64,000 nt of DNA. Origin: Capniomyces stellatus. Its lineage: Eukaryota > Kickxellomycota > Harpellomycetes > Harpellales > Legeriomycetaceae. A program made the position numbers and the translations under genes. Shown piece after piece: positions 9,951-19,924 of the stretch; position 1 is the first letter of the stretch; each line of letters opens with the position of its first letter. The stretch covers positions 1 through 64,000 of the forward strand of contig LUVW01000015.1 of assembly GCA_001661515.1 (NCBI GenBank), written 5' to 3'. Under the pieces are notes generated by a model. It saw nothing but the letters and a program-made list of their open reading frames with translations. It had not been told where the DNA came from and ran no database searches.

Positions 9951-12524
9951 TTAGGGTTTTTTTTCAGAGTATGTCACTTTCAGTGGAATCAGTGTTTGTC
10001 GTCTATCTAGGTGCATATTTGGCAAGTTGTCAGGGATATTATAGCCACTGGACTCCTCTATGGTTGGCTCTATCTCTTTGTATTTAAGATCCGTATTATC
10101 TAGAACTTCTACCGTGACTCTAGAGCCAGAGGCTGTCTGAGGCGATAGGTTATGCATAGCTAGATTGTTAGGGTGCTGCTGTGCCTGTGCTGGAATCTGT
10201 GTTTGTATTTGTCCATGAGGCCATACTGGAGCCCAAGAATAGTACCCAGGCTGAAAGTTGTTTGTATTGATAGAAGGCATGCTTGGGTAAAGGACATAGG
10301 GCAGTTGACCAGGATATGCGTAAAGAAATTGTTGGTTTTGGGGTAGGTTGGGAATAAAGGTCGCATTTGGAATCGTTCCTATTATTTGTGAACCATTTAG
10401 TTGGAAAGTCTGCAGAGGCACACTGTTAGTAAAATTGGCCGGCTTTGGGACATTTGGCTGTGTCTGATTGTTGACACGAGGCTCAGGGTTGCTTGGAGCT
10501 GCCAAGTTTGCTGGTGTATTGGTGCTTGCTGCAGTGCTGGGTTTTAGCTGAACAGGAGATTCTACTTTGCTTGGGTGTGGGGTGTGGGGTGATGATTGAC
10601 TGGGTAGTACAGGTGTTTCGATGTTTGTAACATTCACTTGTGGGCTCTTTACGGGCTCCTTTATGGGCTCCTTTACGGGCTCATTTACGGGCTCATTTAC
10701 GGGGACCTTTGTGGGCTCCTTTATGGGCTCCTTAACTGGCTCCTTAACTGGCTCGTTTACGGGTTCATTTATATTAGATTTGGTTGGTATAGTATGCTTA
10801 TGTTCCAAAACACTGTTGCTGGTTTGGCTAATTCCAGTTCCTGATATTCCAGCATTTCCAGCAACTGCCGTTTTTGTAAAGGCATCAGCAATAGGTGTGC
10901 CGGATACACTCTCCAATGGGCCAGTGTTTCCTTCAGCTTGACGAGTTGGTGTGTTCAAGTTATGTGCCCCAGTGATCGCGTCCCTATTAGCAAGGATTGC
11001 AACACCACCGCTGGCAGCTTCGTTGTTCCTGCTGTTTATGTTTAAGCTTTCAGAGTTTCTACGATGCGGCAATGCGGGTCTGGGGGTGTTGTTACTGTCG
11101 CTGCTTTGTGTCTGTATGCTAGATAACTTCCTAGACCTTGGTGTTGGGAGTGGTTTGGGTGGCCTTCTTATAGTTTCTGATAAAAAGTTGGTTCTAGTGG
11201 TGCTTTCAAATAACGATTCTTGTCTAGCTCGATAATCAGTTCCAGTACCAAAGTTTGCAATACTTTTTGAACCTCTCAATTCCACCTGATTGTTAAATGC
11301 GTTATTCAAAGGGACCGAGTCGTTTATACATGAGTTTCTTTGCATTCTGTGAACCACGTCCCACCAAATTATCATCAGCTCGTATGTCTTAAATTGAAAG
11401 TAATATTTCTGTCTCGTATCGCCAAACTTTCCCGAGTGAGTTTCAGTCAGGCAGAAAACTGATCTAGGCAAGTCATTGCATTCACGCTCACTGAGGTGGA
11501 GGTAGGGAATAAAAAGTGATGTCTCCAGGGTAGACCTAGCTCTGACTTCTGGCGAAGCATTTGCGTAGATATGCAAGAATCCACAGTTGGTAACAACAGC
11601 AAAATACGCATTGGCGGTTTTGCCAATACTTCCTGTGTACATAGCGAGTTCTCCCTGCATAACAGCCTGAGTATAGGCGTGCGCCTCAATATCATCAAAC
11701 TCCTTTTTAAGATTCAGATCCCTATTAGAAAACTGACTGTCGTTGATTTTTTTGAATTTGCTTTCAAAGTCTTCCCATTTTGACTCAAAGTCATTTATAC
11801 CAAACCTGTACTTGTCCACTTCTATGTCCTTGGCAGACTTGTTCGATATTACCAATTGATGTGCAACAAAAAGCTGAATCGATTTATAAATATCCTGAAT
11901 AGCTTCGCGCTCCCACTCCTTGTAACCCTTGAGCTCCTTTTCAACATTAAACTGCAAAACCTTCTCCTTTTCTAGAATGGTTTTATAACAAACTATTACC
12001 TTCAACCTCACCAGATATGGATCGTTTTTCTTCTCAATATCAGACAAAGTAAACCCATTCTTCAACTGATTGAAATCATTAACTAGTTTTGCCATTGTTT
12101 TTCTATAGCCATTTACCTCGCTTAAATTGCTGTACTCTTTTATTTTATATACTGACAGCCTGTCTGAACACTTTGCCAACACACTTTCGAGAATTAATAT
12201 GGTGTTTTGTATTCGATTTATTGCCAAATCATTCACTTTTGACTCCTGCTCCTTAACCAACTTTTCCAAATCATAATACGTGTCTATCAGCTCATGTCCT
12301 CCAGGAATCAAGATATTGTTGCTGGCGCTGTTTTTTATTACCGACTCCAAGTCGCCTTCATAACTCCTTTTAATTTGTTTGTAGTGGACAACCAATGCTT
12401 TGAACAACAGCAGATATTTTTTTGAAATTGTTTCCAAAGATTTAATTCTGTCAGCATAAATATGCTTCAAGTTTTTCGAAATCGAGCTATTATCGTTCAT
12501 GAATCCACTTTCCTTACCATTCAT
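9951..12524 (-). CDS. SLM-like BAR/PH-domain protein 2
   Basis: A single uninterrupted frame of 857 aa from the ATG at 12524. A TTG two codons upstream extends the frame but is not a likely start. A TTTTAG just before it leaves room for an upstream exon. Residues about 20-200 form a helical BAR-like region with the family signature DPYLVRLK. Residues about 285-400 form a PH domain (GELAMYTGS ... LPRSVFCL ... WWDVVHRMQ). The tail is Pro/Ser/Asn-rich, with a ten-unit E-P-V/I-K/N repeat and Tyr-rich patches. This is the most divergent of the three SLM-like proteins in the window, and it lacks the intron of SLM-like 1. A membrane-lipid-linked TORC2/eisosome role is inferred from family only. Confidence 0.75.
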   Translation of the reverse strand: MNGKESGFMNDNSSISKNLKHIYADRIKSLETISKKYLLLFKALVVHYKQIKRSYEGDLESVIKNSASNNILIPGGHELIDTYYDLEKLVKEQESKVNDLAINRIQNTILILESVLAKCSDRLSVYKIKEYSNLSEVNGYRKTMAKLVNDFNQLKNGFTLSDIEKKNDPYLVRLKVIVCYKTILEKEKVLQFNVEKELKGYKEWEREAIQDIYKSIQLFVAHQLVISNKSAKDIEVDKYRFGINDFESKWEDFESKFKKINDSQFSNRDLNLKKEFDDIEAHAYTQAVMQGELAMYTGSIGKTANAYFAVVTNCGFLHIYANASPEVRARSTLETSLFIPYLHLSERECNDLPRSVFCLTETHSGKFGDTRQKYYFQFKTYELMIIWWDVVHRMQRNSCINDSVPLNNAFNNQVELRGSKSIANFGTGTDYRARQESLFESTTRTNFLSETIRRPPKPLPTPRSRKLSSIQTQSSDSNNTPRPALPHRRNSESLNINSRNNEAASGGVAILANRDAITGAHNLNTPTRQAEGNTGPLESVSGTPIADAFTKTAVAGNAGISGTGISQTSNSVLEHKHTIPTKSNINEPVNEPVKEPVKEPIKEPTKVPVNEPVNEPVKEPIKEPVKSPQVNVTNIETPVLPSQSSPHTPHPSKVESPVQLKPSTAASTNTPANLAAPSNPEPRVNNQTQPNVPKPANFTNSVPLQTFQLNGSQIIGTIPNATFIPNLPQNQQFLYAYPGQLPYVLYPSMPSINTNNFQPGYYSWAPVWPHGQIQTQIPAQAQQHPNNLAMHNLSPQTASGSRVTVEVLDNTDLKYKEIEPTIEESSGYNIPDNLPNMHLDRRQTLIPLKVTYSEKKP
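10641..10769 (-). repeat. 12-bp tandem repeat coding E-P-V/I-K/N units
   Basis: About ten imperfect 12-bp units (GGGCTC-CTTTA type on the plus strand) inside the SLM-like 2 coding frame. On the minus strand they encode alternating NEPV, KEPV, KEPI and KEPT tetrapeptides. The plus strand is also open here, which explains an overlapping Gly/Ser/Phe frame that is not a gene. Confidence 0.85.
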
Positions 12525-13600
12525 TTGCAAAAGAATCTCTAAAAAAAAAAAATTACTTGCTGTGTATTATGTATTTATATTCAACTGTTGTTTAAATTTC
12601 ATTTGAAAAAAAAACGGTAATATTATAACCAAACCGACGCTGGTGTAAAGAGCTAACCAAGTCCAGTTTTTCAAATGTGAAATTTATATTGCTGATGGTT
12701 TGCAAGTTTATTAATAAATCCGCCCAAATTTATAAATCTAGTCCAAACTTTAACAACTAACCCAATCATTCACTGAACAGACTTTGCTTGATGGATTTCA
12801 CAACATGTATTTGTAAATCGATTTAAGGAGTAACAATGTCCAATTGAAACAGGCAAAACCAAATGGCTCCTTTATGGCCCAGCCTGACTAGCCAGCACCT
12901 TTTTACTTGAGCCTATTAAACAGATGCTAGAGTATTTTATTATATAAAACGTCACGAGTCCCCTCCTCCAAGTCCACTATTAGCCTAAATAAACGATCAT
13001 ATCAACTTGGCAAAAAACTCGACTTTCTAAACAAAGTAAACGCAACGAACGCCCCCAATAATACCCCGTTGTGTTACTCTTTGCCTATGGCATCTAGATT
13101 TGACAAGCCAAAGTCTATACTGCCTTAAACACTTGGTGTGGTTGTATCTATCTCAACATGTACAGAGCCAAACAGGATTTATGCCCTTTGTATACGTAAG
13201 TTGTAAAAGGAAACTAGTGTTTTTGGTCCAGACTGTAAAATCCTATTGAAAAGAACCTATCAGTTAATCCCAGAAAGTTACAATATTATTGGATGTCAAT
13301 TTAGTCAATAGATTAAACCGAGTCTGTTTACAAGCCAACTTTGCTTTGAATATTAGTTGCTTTGTATTCAGAGTCCAATTCTCAATTTTGTGATCAAAAA
13401 TAAAAAATAAATAAATAAAAATAAGACAGACTGATTGCTTGACTCTTTAATCAAAAAGCAAAAGCACAGACTTTACTTGCAGAAAAAATAATATAGCAGG
13501 CCTTGCTTTCTCGCTTCTACCCAAGACCGTAGGACAATTAAGCAATACAAAAAGTATAACCCGATCCACAAGCAAAGGCTCTACATTGATTAAAAGCAAA
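12525..13600. other. divergent intergenic region SLM-like 2 / CBS homologue
   Basis: About 1.1 kb shared upstream region of two genes facing away from each other, so both promoters should lie here. It is AT-rich with A runs near 12541 and 12606. I see no additional open frame with coding character and no recognisable RNA gene. Confidence 0.5.
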
Positions 13601-16096
13601 ATGAATAGCTTGCCACGACTTACCAACAGTATTGCAGGTACTGTTTTATTTTATTTTTATTTTTGTTTTAACTTGAAATGCCGATAAATTGTCACTAGTA
13701 TTGTGTGCTTTATGCATGTAAACACCATTTTAATTCACAATATACAAAAACATACATAGAAAATGTTGGGAATACACCAGCATTGGACATATCAGACATC
13801 CCATCCCTGAAGAGCGAACTAGGTACTTTTTCGTTTTGTCGTTTTGTCGTTTTACTAACCAAAACAGGGTAATCAAGTATGTTGTATTGAGCGATATGAA
13901 AAAATATATTGTAGCGAGCGGAAGTCAGATAATAGCGAAATTGGAATACTTTAATCCAACTGGATCCATCAAAGATCGTGTAGCCAAGGCTATTTCAAAC
14001 GGTAAAATAGCCAGAATACACTACCATACTAGCCTTTTATGGGTTCTTTGCTTTTTGTTGTGCTTTGTTTTATCAAAGTGGTTTGATATCAAGTATATAA
14101 CAATAATCCCAGCAAGAATCTATAACTAATGTGCCATTGTATTTTTATTTAAATCCCACGACAAAAAAGAGATAACAAGTCGGAATCTGCTTCAAGGCAA
14201 AAAAAATGTTCTGATACCAACGAGTGGAAATTTTGGAATCAGTATGAGTTCTATGCTTTCAATGAACAAGGGAGGTAGTCGAATCACGTGTATAGTTCCT
14301 GAAAAAACAAATCCTGTGCGTATCAAGCTGTTAAAGGTTGGCGGTATCGATGAAATAATCCGCACTCTGGATAATGCTTTGCCAAACTCAGCTGAGAGCG
14401 CAGCCTCGATTAGTAAAAGGATAGAAAGCGAACAGGGCAGCTCGTTGATTATTGATGAGGTAGGATACAGTTATTACAATTCATTTTTTTTAGTTTAAAG
14501 GCAGCTATGCATGTAATTTTGGCTTACTATAAATAACATAAATTTAGGAAAGTAAAGACTGGGATTTTAGCCAATGTTATAAGGAGCTAGCCGAGGAAAT
14601 ACTTTGCCAATGCGAGAACAAGCTGGATGCCATATTTGTTGCGGTGGAGAGCGGGAACGCTATATCGTTTTTATCAAACGCGTTAAAGTCAAGATTGCCA
14701 AATATAAAGGTATTTGAATGAACCCGAATCTGCGGATGATGCATTTCCAATATACATTTTATAACTCTACCTACTCCGTTGTGACATTTGCTAAATGAAA
14801 AAGTTGAGTTTTTGCGTAGATGAATAAATATTAACACAAGGTGGACTGCAGCATCCAGTCAAAACCAAAACCAAAACCAAAACCAAAACTAAAAACGGAT
14901 TGTTGATGATGTCTGTACAACATATTTTTTTTATTAGGTAATCGGGGTTGAGCCTGAGGGATCAGTGTTTGGGAAGGCCAGCGAGGGATTAGTTACAGCC
15001 CCAAAGGTAATTAGCCAACGCCGACAGCTGCGATAGAATGACTTTTAGATGTCATTTTTATAGATATTTATGAAGAATATTGATATTAAAGATAAAAACA
15101 ACTTTATCATTGAAAAGTATGAAGAGATGTATTTTGGTTCCTGAAGAAACGACATAATTTTAAAGGGCTTGCTCTGCAAAACAACGACATGAGATTATTG
15201 GCAGCTGATTGACAGATTAGTAAACCAGTGAGCTTATCGATCAGTAAATAACATGTATGCGTTTGTTTATTTAGTGGTGGATTGCAGAGGATTATGGCAA
15301 GAACTACGTGCCTGTATCGCTAGATTTGAGTTCTGTTGACCAATGGATTCAAGTATCAGATACTGAAGCGTTCTCAACAGCGAGAAGACTCATTAGAAAG
15401 GGAATCAACTGCGGTGTCTCGTCTGGCGCTGTAGTTGCAGCAGCAAAAAGATACTTGGGAAATAAGACAGATAATAGCAACACTAAAGTGGTAACGATAC
15501 TAGGAGACTCTTGTCACTTTTACACTGAAACGCTGCTTGATGACGAGTACATGTTAAATATGGGCCTAGTCGATAGAAACACCGAAATAGACCTGTACCA
15601 AAAACTAATGAGTCAATATAGAGCAGCTTCTGTGGAAGACTTACAGTTGTCGGCAGCAGTGTCGGTTTTAGACACCTTCACAGTTATTAGTACACTGGAA
15701 TTGATGTACGAGAGAGAGTTTTCGCATGTTCCAGTCGTAAATAGCAGCAGGAAGCTTATTGGATACATCTCACGCTCAACTGCAGAGTCCTTCTTAGAGT
15801 CCGGCAAGGCCAAGCCTGAAGATGCGATATCTACCATTATGTATCAGTTTAGGGAAAAAGATAGCGCTGGTACCAGCAGCGGTGCCCAGAACTCCTCAAC
15901 AGCAAAAGCGGGCAGCGCTAGTAAGTCGGCCTACCACATTATCACACCTGAAACACCTCTAGTAGAGCTTGCCAAGTTTTTCGAGGTTCACAGTGTGGCA
16001 TTTGTCACAGACGCCACAAGAAGGTTCTGTTTGGGCGTGGTAAGCAAATACGACCTATTGCAGTTTATGGCAAGGAGAGGGGCTAGGCAGTATTGA
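13601..16096 (+). CDS. CYS4: cystathionine beta-synthase homologue with altered active-site loops
   Basis: Seven exons (13601..13637, 13760..13822, 13915..14001, 14170..14459, 14548..14709, 14938..15006, 15275..16096) give 509 aa, close to yeast Cys4 (507). A TACTAAC branch site sits in intron 2 (13853-13859). The PLP fold-type II domain (about 15-320) keeps GSIKDR with the Schiff-base Lys at 53, PTSGN at 79-83, IGVEPEGS at 215-222 and CGVSSGA at 282-288. Two regulatory CBS domains follow (about 350-505). However, SGNTG reads SGNFG (Phe84), the glycine loop GTGGT reads ESGNA (193-197), the DQYRNASN region reads DESKDWDF, and PDSxRNY reads GDSCHFY. Canonical CBS condenses serine with homocysteine. 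Whether this protein still does is doubtful. It has no heme-binding N-terminal extension, as is usual in fungi. Confidence 0.85.
14861..14890 (+). repeat. (AAAACC)n microsatellite in CBS intron 5
   Basis: Five near-perfect units of a 6-bp AAAACC repeat within the intron between 14709 and 14938. The reverse complement (GGTTTT) resembles the repeat block at 56650-56710. Confidence 0.85.
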
Positions 16097-16371
16097 ACCT
16101 ACTTTTGACTTTGTCTAACTCTGTCTAGTTATTTGGGCTTGATTCCTCCAATATACCGAGTGCTCAACTTGCTTTGATAGCACACAACTCGTAGTATTTA
16201 TCTCTGTTTCTTTTATTGTTTTATTTATTTATTGTTTTTTATTTATATGTTTTTAAACCAACCCCAAATCCATTTCAGGCTTCCAAGTATTGAATTTATC
16301 ATTCACTATACTCTTCCTGGTCATTCATTTTTTTTTAATATCAATACTAACGAAAGAAAGCAAGTAAGAAA

Positions 16372-16405
<34 letters not shown>

Positions 16406-16510
16406 GTGAAAGAATGAAAAAGCCAAAAGATAAATGTTTGTAGCTGGTAAGCAATATAATAAGCTCGATTGAATAGTGGGTTTGAGCTGTAATTGCTAAT
16501 CACAAATGCT
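16097..16510. other. convergent intergenic region with GAAA microsatellite
   Basis: Lies between the 3' ends of the CBS homologue and NAF1. It holds a (GAAA)n tract at about 16363-16404 and otherwise AT-rich 3'-flanking sequence. No gene is seen. Confidence 0.6.
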
Positions 16511-18066
16511 TCAAAATCCTAGATTGGGATCAAAGTCTAGATCCTTATATACAAACTGGCGGCTTCTTGAAGCACCATTTCTCGGTCCTTGGTTATAGCT
16601 CGCTTGACTGCCATTCTGCCCTGCTGTATTTACGTCTGATCCAGTAGTGGCAGTATTGCTATTAGTTGGACCAGAGTTCAGTCCTGCAATGTAACTCATG
16701 TCGCTTGGAATATTGTTTGGCAGCCTGTTTATAGCATTTTCACCAAGGTTGTTTTTGTTGCGGGTGGATTTGGACCGCTGGGCTTTCAGCATTCTCTTGT
16801 GTTGGTTTTCCTGCTCATCATCTGAAAATTCAGCTTCCTCCTCGTCTACTTCTTCATCGTTAAAGTTGCTCGCGTCGCTTCCTTTCATACTCAGCAGCTT
16901 TTGAGTCATGACAAATTGCGAGCTTGGCTCTGCATACAGAACAAGCTTTCCTACAACCGCGTTCGTGCTCTTGACTTTTTCTTCGCTGTTGAACAAAATC
17001 GAGTAAAGTGGCTGCCTAACAGGGCCAAAGGTCTCAAATACCTAAATTAGACAGTAAAAAATGTGAGTGAGTGAAAGTGAGGAGGAGAGAGGGGGGGGGG
17101 GGTGTTTAAACTGGATATAGTATATTTTCTTTCAGCCGCACATACAATCAAATAGTTTAATGTTCAATACTTACAGATCCTAGCACAGTAAAGTCCTCAA
17201 ACACCAAAACGCTTCCAGAATCCAAAACCCTGTTCTCTCCTGATACAAAAGTCTGAACAACTACATTTTTCCCAACTATAGAGTGCACATTTCCTACTGC
17301 CACAACAGGCGTATCGTGCGGCACCTGTGTATACCCCAGCTCGGCAATCTCAGGGTTTAATATTTCGTTTTTTGTTGTTGGTATTTCGTTGTCATACTTG
17401 TCTGTTTCCTCATCTACATCAAACTCCATCATTGATTCGATGATTTTCTTTTGCTTCTGCTTCTTCATCGCTTTTATCTTGTCGTTATCAAGGCCCAAGT
17501 CTCCCGCTTCAACATCAGAGCAAATACTGGAGTCGTCGCTTGTACTAAAAAATAATCAACATGTTTGTTTCTGATTTAAATATTGCCCACTTGAATTATG
17601 TAACGCATTAGGGTTTATTAATCCTATTTTAAATTAACTATATGGTGAATAAATCAAGGCCGACTTACTCAAAATCATCTATCTCTGACCCCTCCTCTTT
17701 TACTGAGACTTCCGTGTTATTTACGCTAAAACTTCCAACCGTATTACTTTCCAAGTTGGGCTGGATAACTGCAATGTGTTGGACAGTTGCTTGGTGAATT
17801 TCGCTTTGAATAAAGGCGTTTTGGGGTTGAGTTTGCTGCAAAAATTCCATGCTTGGTGATTCTATATCCGCACCCTCGGTGCGTATCTGTGCATTGTTGA
17901 TAGTATCCTGCTCCATATTTATGTCCATGCTGTTTTGCTCTTGGAATAACTCTAAAGTGGATGCGTTACCTGGTTGCAGTTCATGACCGATTCCATTCTG
18001 TGTGTTGGTATCTTCTGCTACCATATCCATATTCATTTCGTTATTTTGTGGGGTTTCCGATTGCAT
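16511..18066 (-). CDS. NAF1: H/ACA snoRNP assembly factor Naf1
   Basis: Three exons, 18066..17669, 17544..17175 and 17041..16511, give 432 aa from the ATG at 18066. The first 200 residues are acidic and Gln/Asn-rich. The Gar1/Naf1 core begins around residue 195 (ELGYTQVPHDTPVVAVGNVHS), continues through GSVLVFEDFTVLGS, and crosses the second intron into VFETFGPVRQPLYSILFNS. The signature MKGSDASNFNDEEVDEEE and FSDDEQE then follow, as in Naf1 of yeast and human NAF1. Naf1 binds Cbf5/dyskerin in the nucleus and escorts H/ACA particles before Gar1 replaces it. The C-terminus is Asn/Ser-rich and ends RSRQFVYKDLDFDPNLGF. The tRNA-Arg gene lies 580 bp upstream. Confidence 0.93.
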
Positions 18067-18645
18067 TTTTCGTTTGTCTATTTATACTTTTGCCGAATTG
18101 ATTATTTTAAAGTAGGATTTTTTTTTTGATATTTTTCGTGTGGCCACAGAATCTAATTTAAATATATATATATATTATGAGTGTGTTTGTGGTTTGATTA
18201 TTATTTACAAAGCAAGATTTATACTGAGTGTATTTTTTTTTACTGCAGGATATTTCAAAGTAAATACAAAAACAAAATACTTGTAATTTAATATCAAATC
18301 AACTTTGAAAACTTGATCATTTTTATTCACTTTTTAGCTATTACACTAAAAAAAAGTTCAATTTATTTTTCTTAAAAAATTTTCAATTATAAATTTTCAA
18401 AAAAAAAAAGTCAAAGTTTATGCCAAAGCCACAGAACCAAATAATACAAGATTACAAAATTGTTAAAGCATACTTCGTTTAGAAGCAACTTTACAATTTA
18501 GCCGTGGTGTACAAGCTAAACCTCCCAGATCTACTGTAATATGTATACTTGTTATGTAAGAACCAGCATGTTAATAAGAAGAAATCAGTAAAAGTTGAGT
18601 TTGGTATGTCTGTATATATTTCTGTGAAATTGCTCCAATTTTATC
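18067..18645. other. AT-rich intergenic region upstream of NAF1 and tRNA-Arg
   Basis: About 580 bp of very AT-rich DNA with several T and A homopolymers and a TATATATATAT stretch near 18164-18174, which may be part of the NAF1 promoter. No coding sequence is visible. Confidence 0.5.
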
Positions 18646-18718
18646 GGTCCTGTGGCCCAATGGACAAGGCGCTTGACTACGAATCAAGAGATTCCAGGTT
18701 CGAGTCCTGGCTGGATCA
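18646..18718 (+). tRNA. tRNA-Arg (anticodon ACG)
   Basis: 73 nt without intron. The anticodon loop CTACGAA has ACG at 18679-18681, closed by CTTGA/TCAAG. The D arm is GCC...GGC and the T arm is CCAGG-TTCGAGT-CCTGG, so A and B boxes are intact. The acceptor stem GGTCCTG/CTGGATC has a G-U pair at 2:71 and a T-T mismatch at 6:67. The discriminator is A. The mismatch is the only oddity. A T run follows as Pol III terminator. Confidence 0.95.
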
Positions 18719-19924
18719 TAATAATCTTTTGCGTTTTTTTACTTGCAGAATTTACTCTTAAGCAAAGTGGTTTCTTATTTTGAATATAAATTTTCTCATC
18801 CTCCCATCTTTTTTTGATTAGGTTGTACATAGTAGCCAAATTGATGAATCATTTACTAACTCTACGATCCCTTCAAGGCCTTTTTAGTTTCAAAGTTTGA
18901 AGCCAAGAGTTTTAGCGGGGTCAAGTATCCTCAGTCAGTTGGTAGATAGTTCAGTGGGTCTATTGTTTAGGGGAAAAAAAGTGCATGGCACTTGTACTTT
19001 CAGCAAAATCAAGTTTGGATATTTATTATGGCGAGTCAAAAGTAGAAAATTAAAGAGCGAAAAGGAAAAAGACAATGGAGATGTACTTTTATTCGTCAAA
19101 TCAAAATAGATGAGGAAAAAAAACAATGAATGAATCGACATAAAACGGTAGTGGTAATAAAAGAAACAATAAATAAAGAAAAAAGAGAAAAATAATAATT
19201 TCCAGTGCATTTGTAACCAAGTAAACAGACAGTTTGATGCAAAGACAGTTTAGAAGCAGCTGGCAATATAGTAGGTGATTAAATGTAGAAGTTTAATTTT
19301 TTTGTTGTTGAAAGCATTTAGAGATATTTAGCGTAGATTTTTCATTAGGTAAATGGAATAAAATAACCAAGTTATTTAGGTTAGAGAAAAAATAAGAAAA
19401 AGAAAAACACAGTAATAACAAAAACAAAAACAAAAAAAAAGGCGGCAATTAAAATACCTTTTTTTTTAATGATATTTTTTTATTGACTAGCAAGAAATGG
19501 AGGTAAATAAAGGATAAGAGGAAATGAAATAGACTCGCTTAATTTATTGTTATATCTTAAAGACAAGAGAAATACAAACATTAAATATTATTTGGAGTTC
19601 AATCCTGAATAGTGCTTATAGATTTTGGCTTTTATTTTTTAATTATCGAAGGGGTTCAATATAGTAAAGGGAGAAGGAAAGCAAACAAAAGAAAAGCAGA
19701 GTAAAGCAATAAATAGGAGAGGAGCTGCTGAATATTCAAATAATAAATCTAAAGTGAAACTAGTTGGCTTATTCTTCACTTTACATCAATTAATCTTGGC
19801 ATACTAAAAGTAAAAGGGAGACCTTGAGGAATAACTAAAGTAAAAAAAAAGAAAGAAAGAGAGGGAAAATAGTAGCGACGGATAGATGGAGAAAAGAAAA
19901 GGGTTAGGAGATAATTATACAAGT
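18719..19924. other. intergenic region upstream of dynein light intermediate chain
   Basis: About 1.2 kb, purine-rich on the plus strand (long A/G-rich stretches near 19020-19200, 19380-19445 and 19660-19900). The antisense Phe/Ser-rich open frames reflect that composition and are not called as genes. The promoter of the dynein gene is expected here, but no specific element is identified. Confidence 0.5.
18727..18740 (+). terminator. RNA polymerase III terminator of tRNA-Arg
   Basis: TTTT at 18727-18730 and TTTTTTT at 18734-18740, starting 9 bases after the mature tRNA 3' end. This is the expected position and form for Pol III termination. Confidence 0.75.

Noticed and set aside
18935..19210. 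Minus-strand Phe-rich frame upstream of the dynein gene
   Set aside because: Antisense of an A/G-rich tract. It contains only homopolymer-like residues and no domain.
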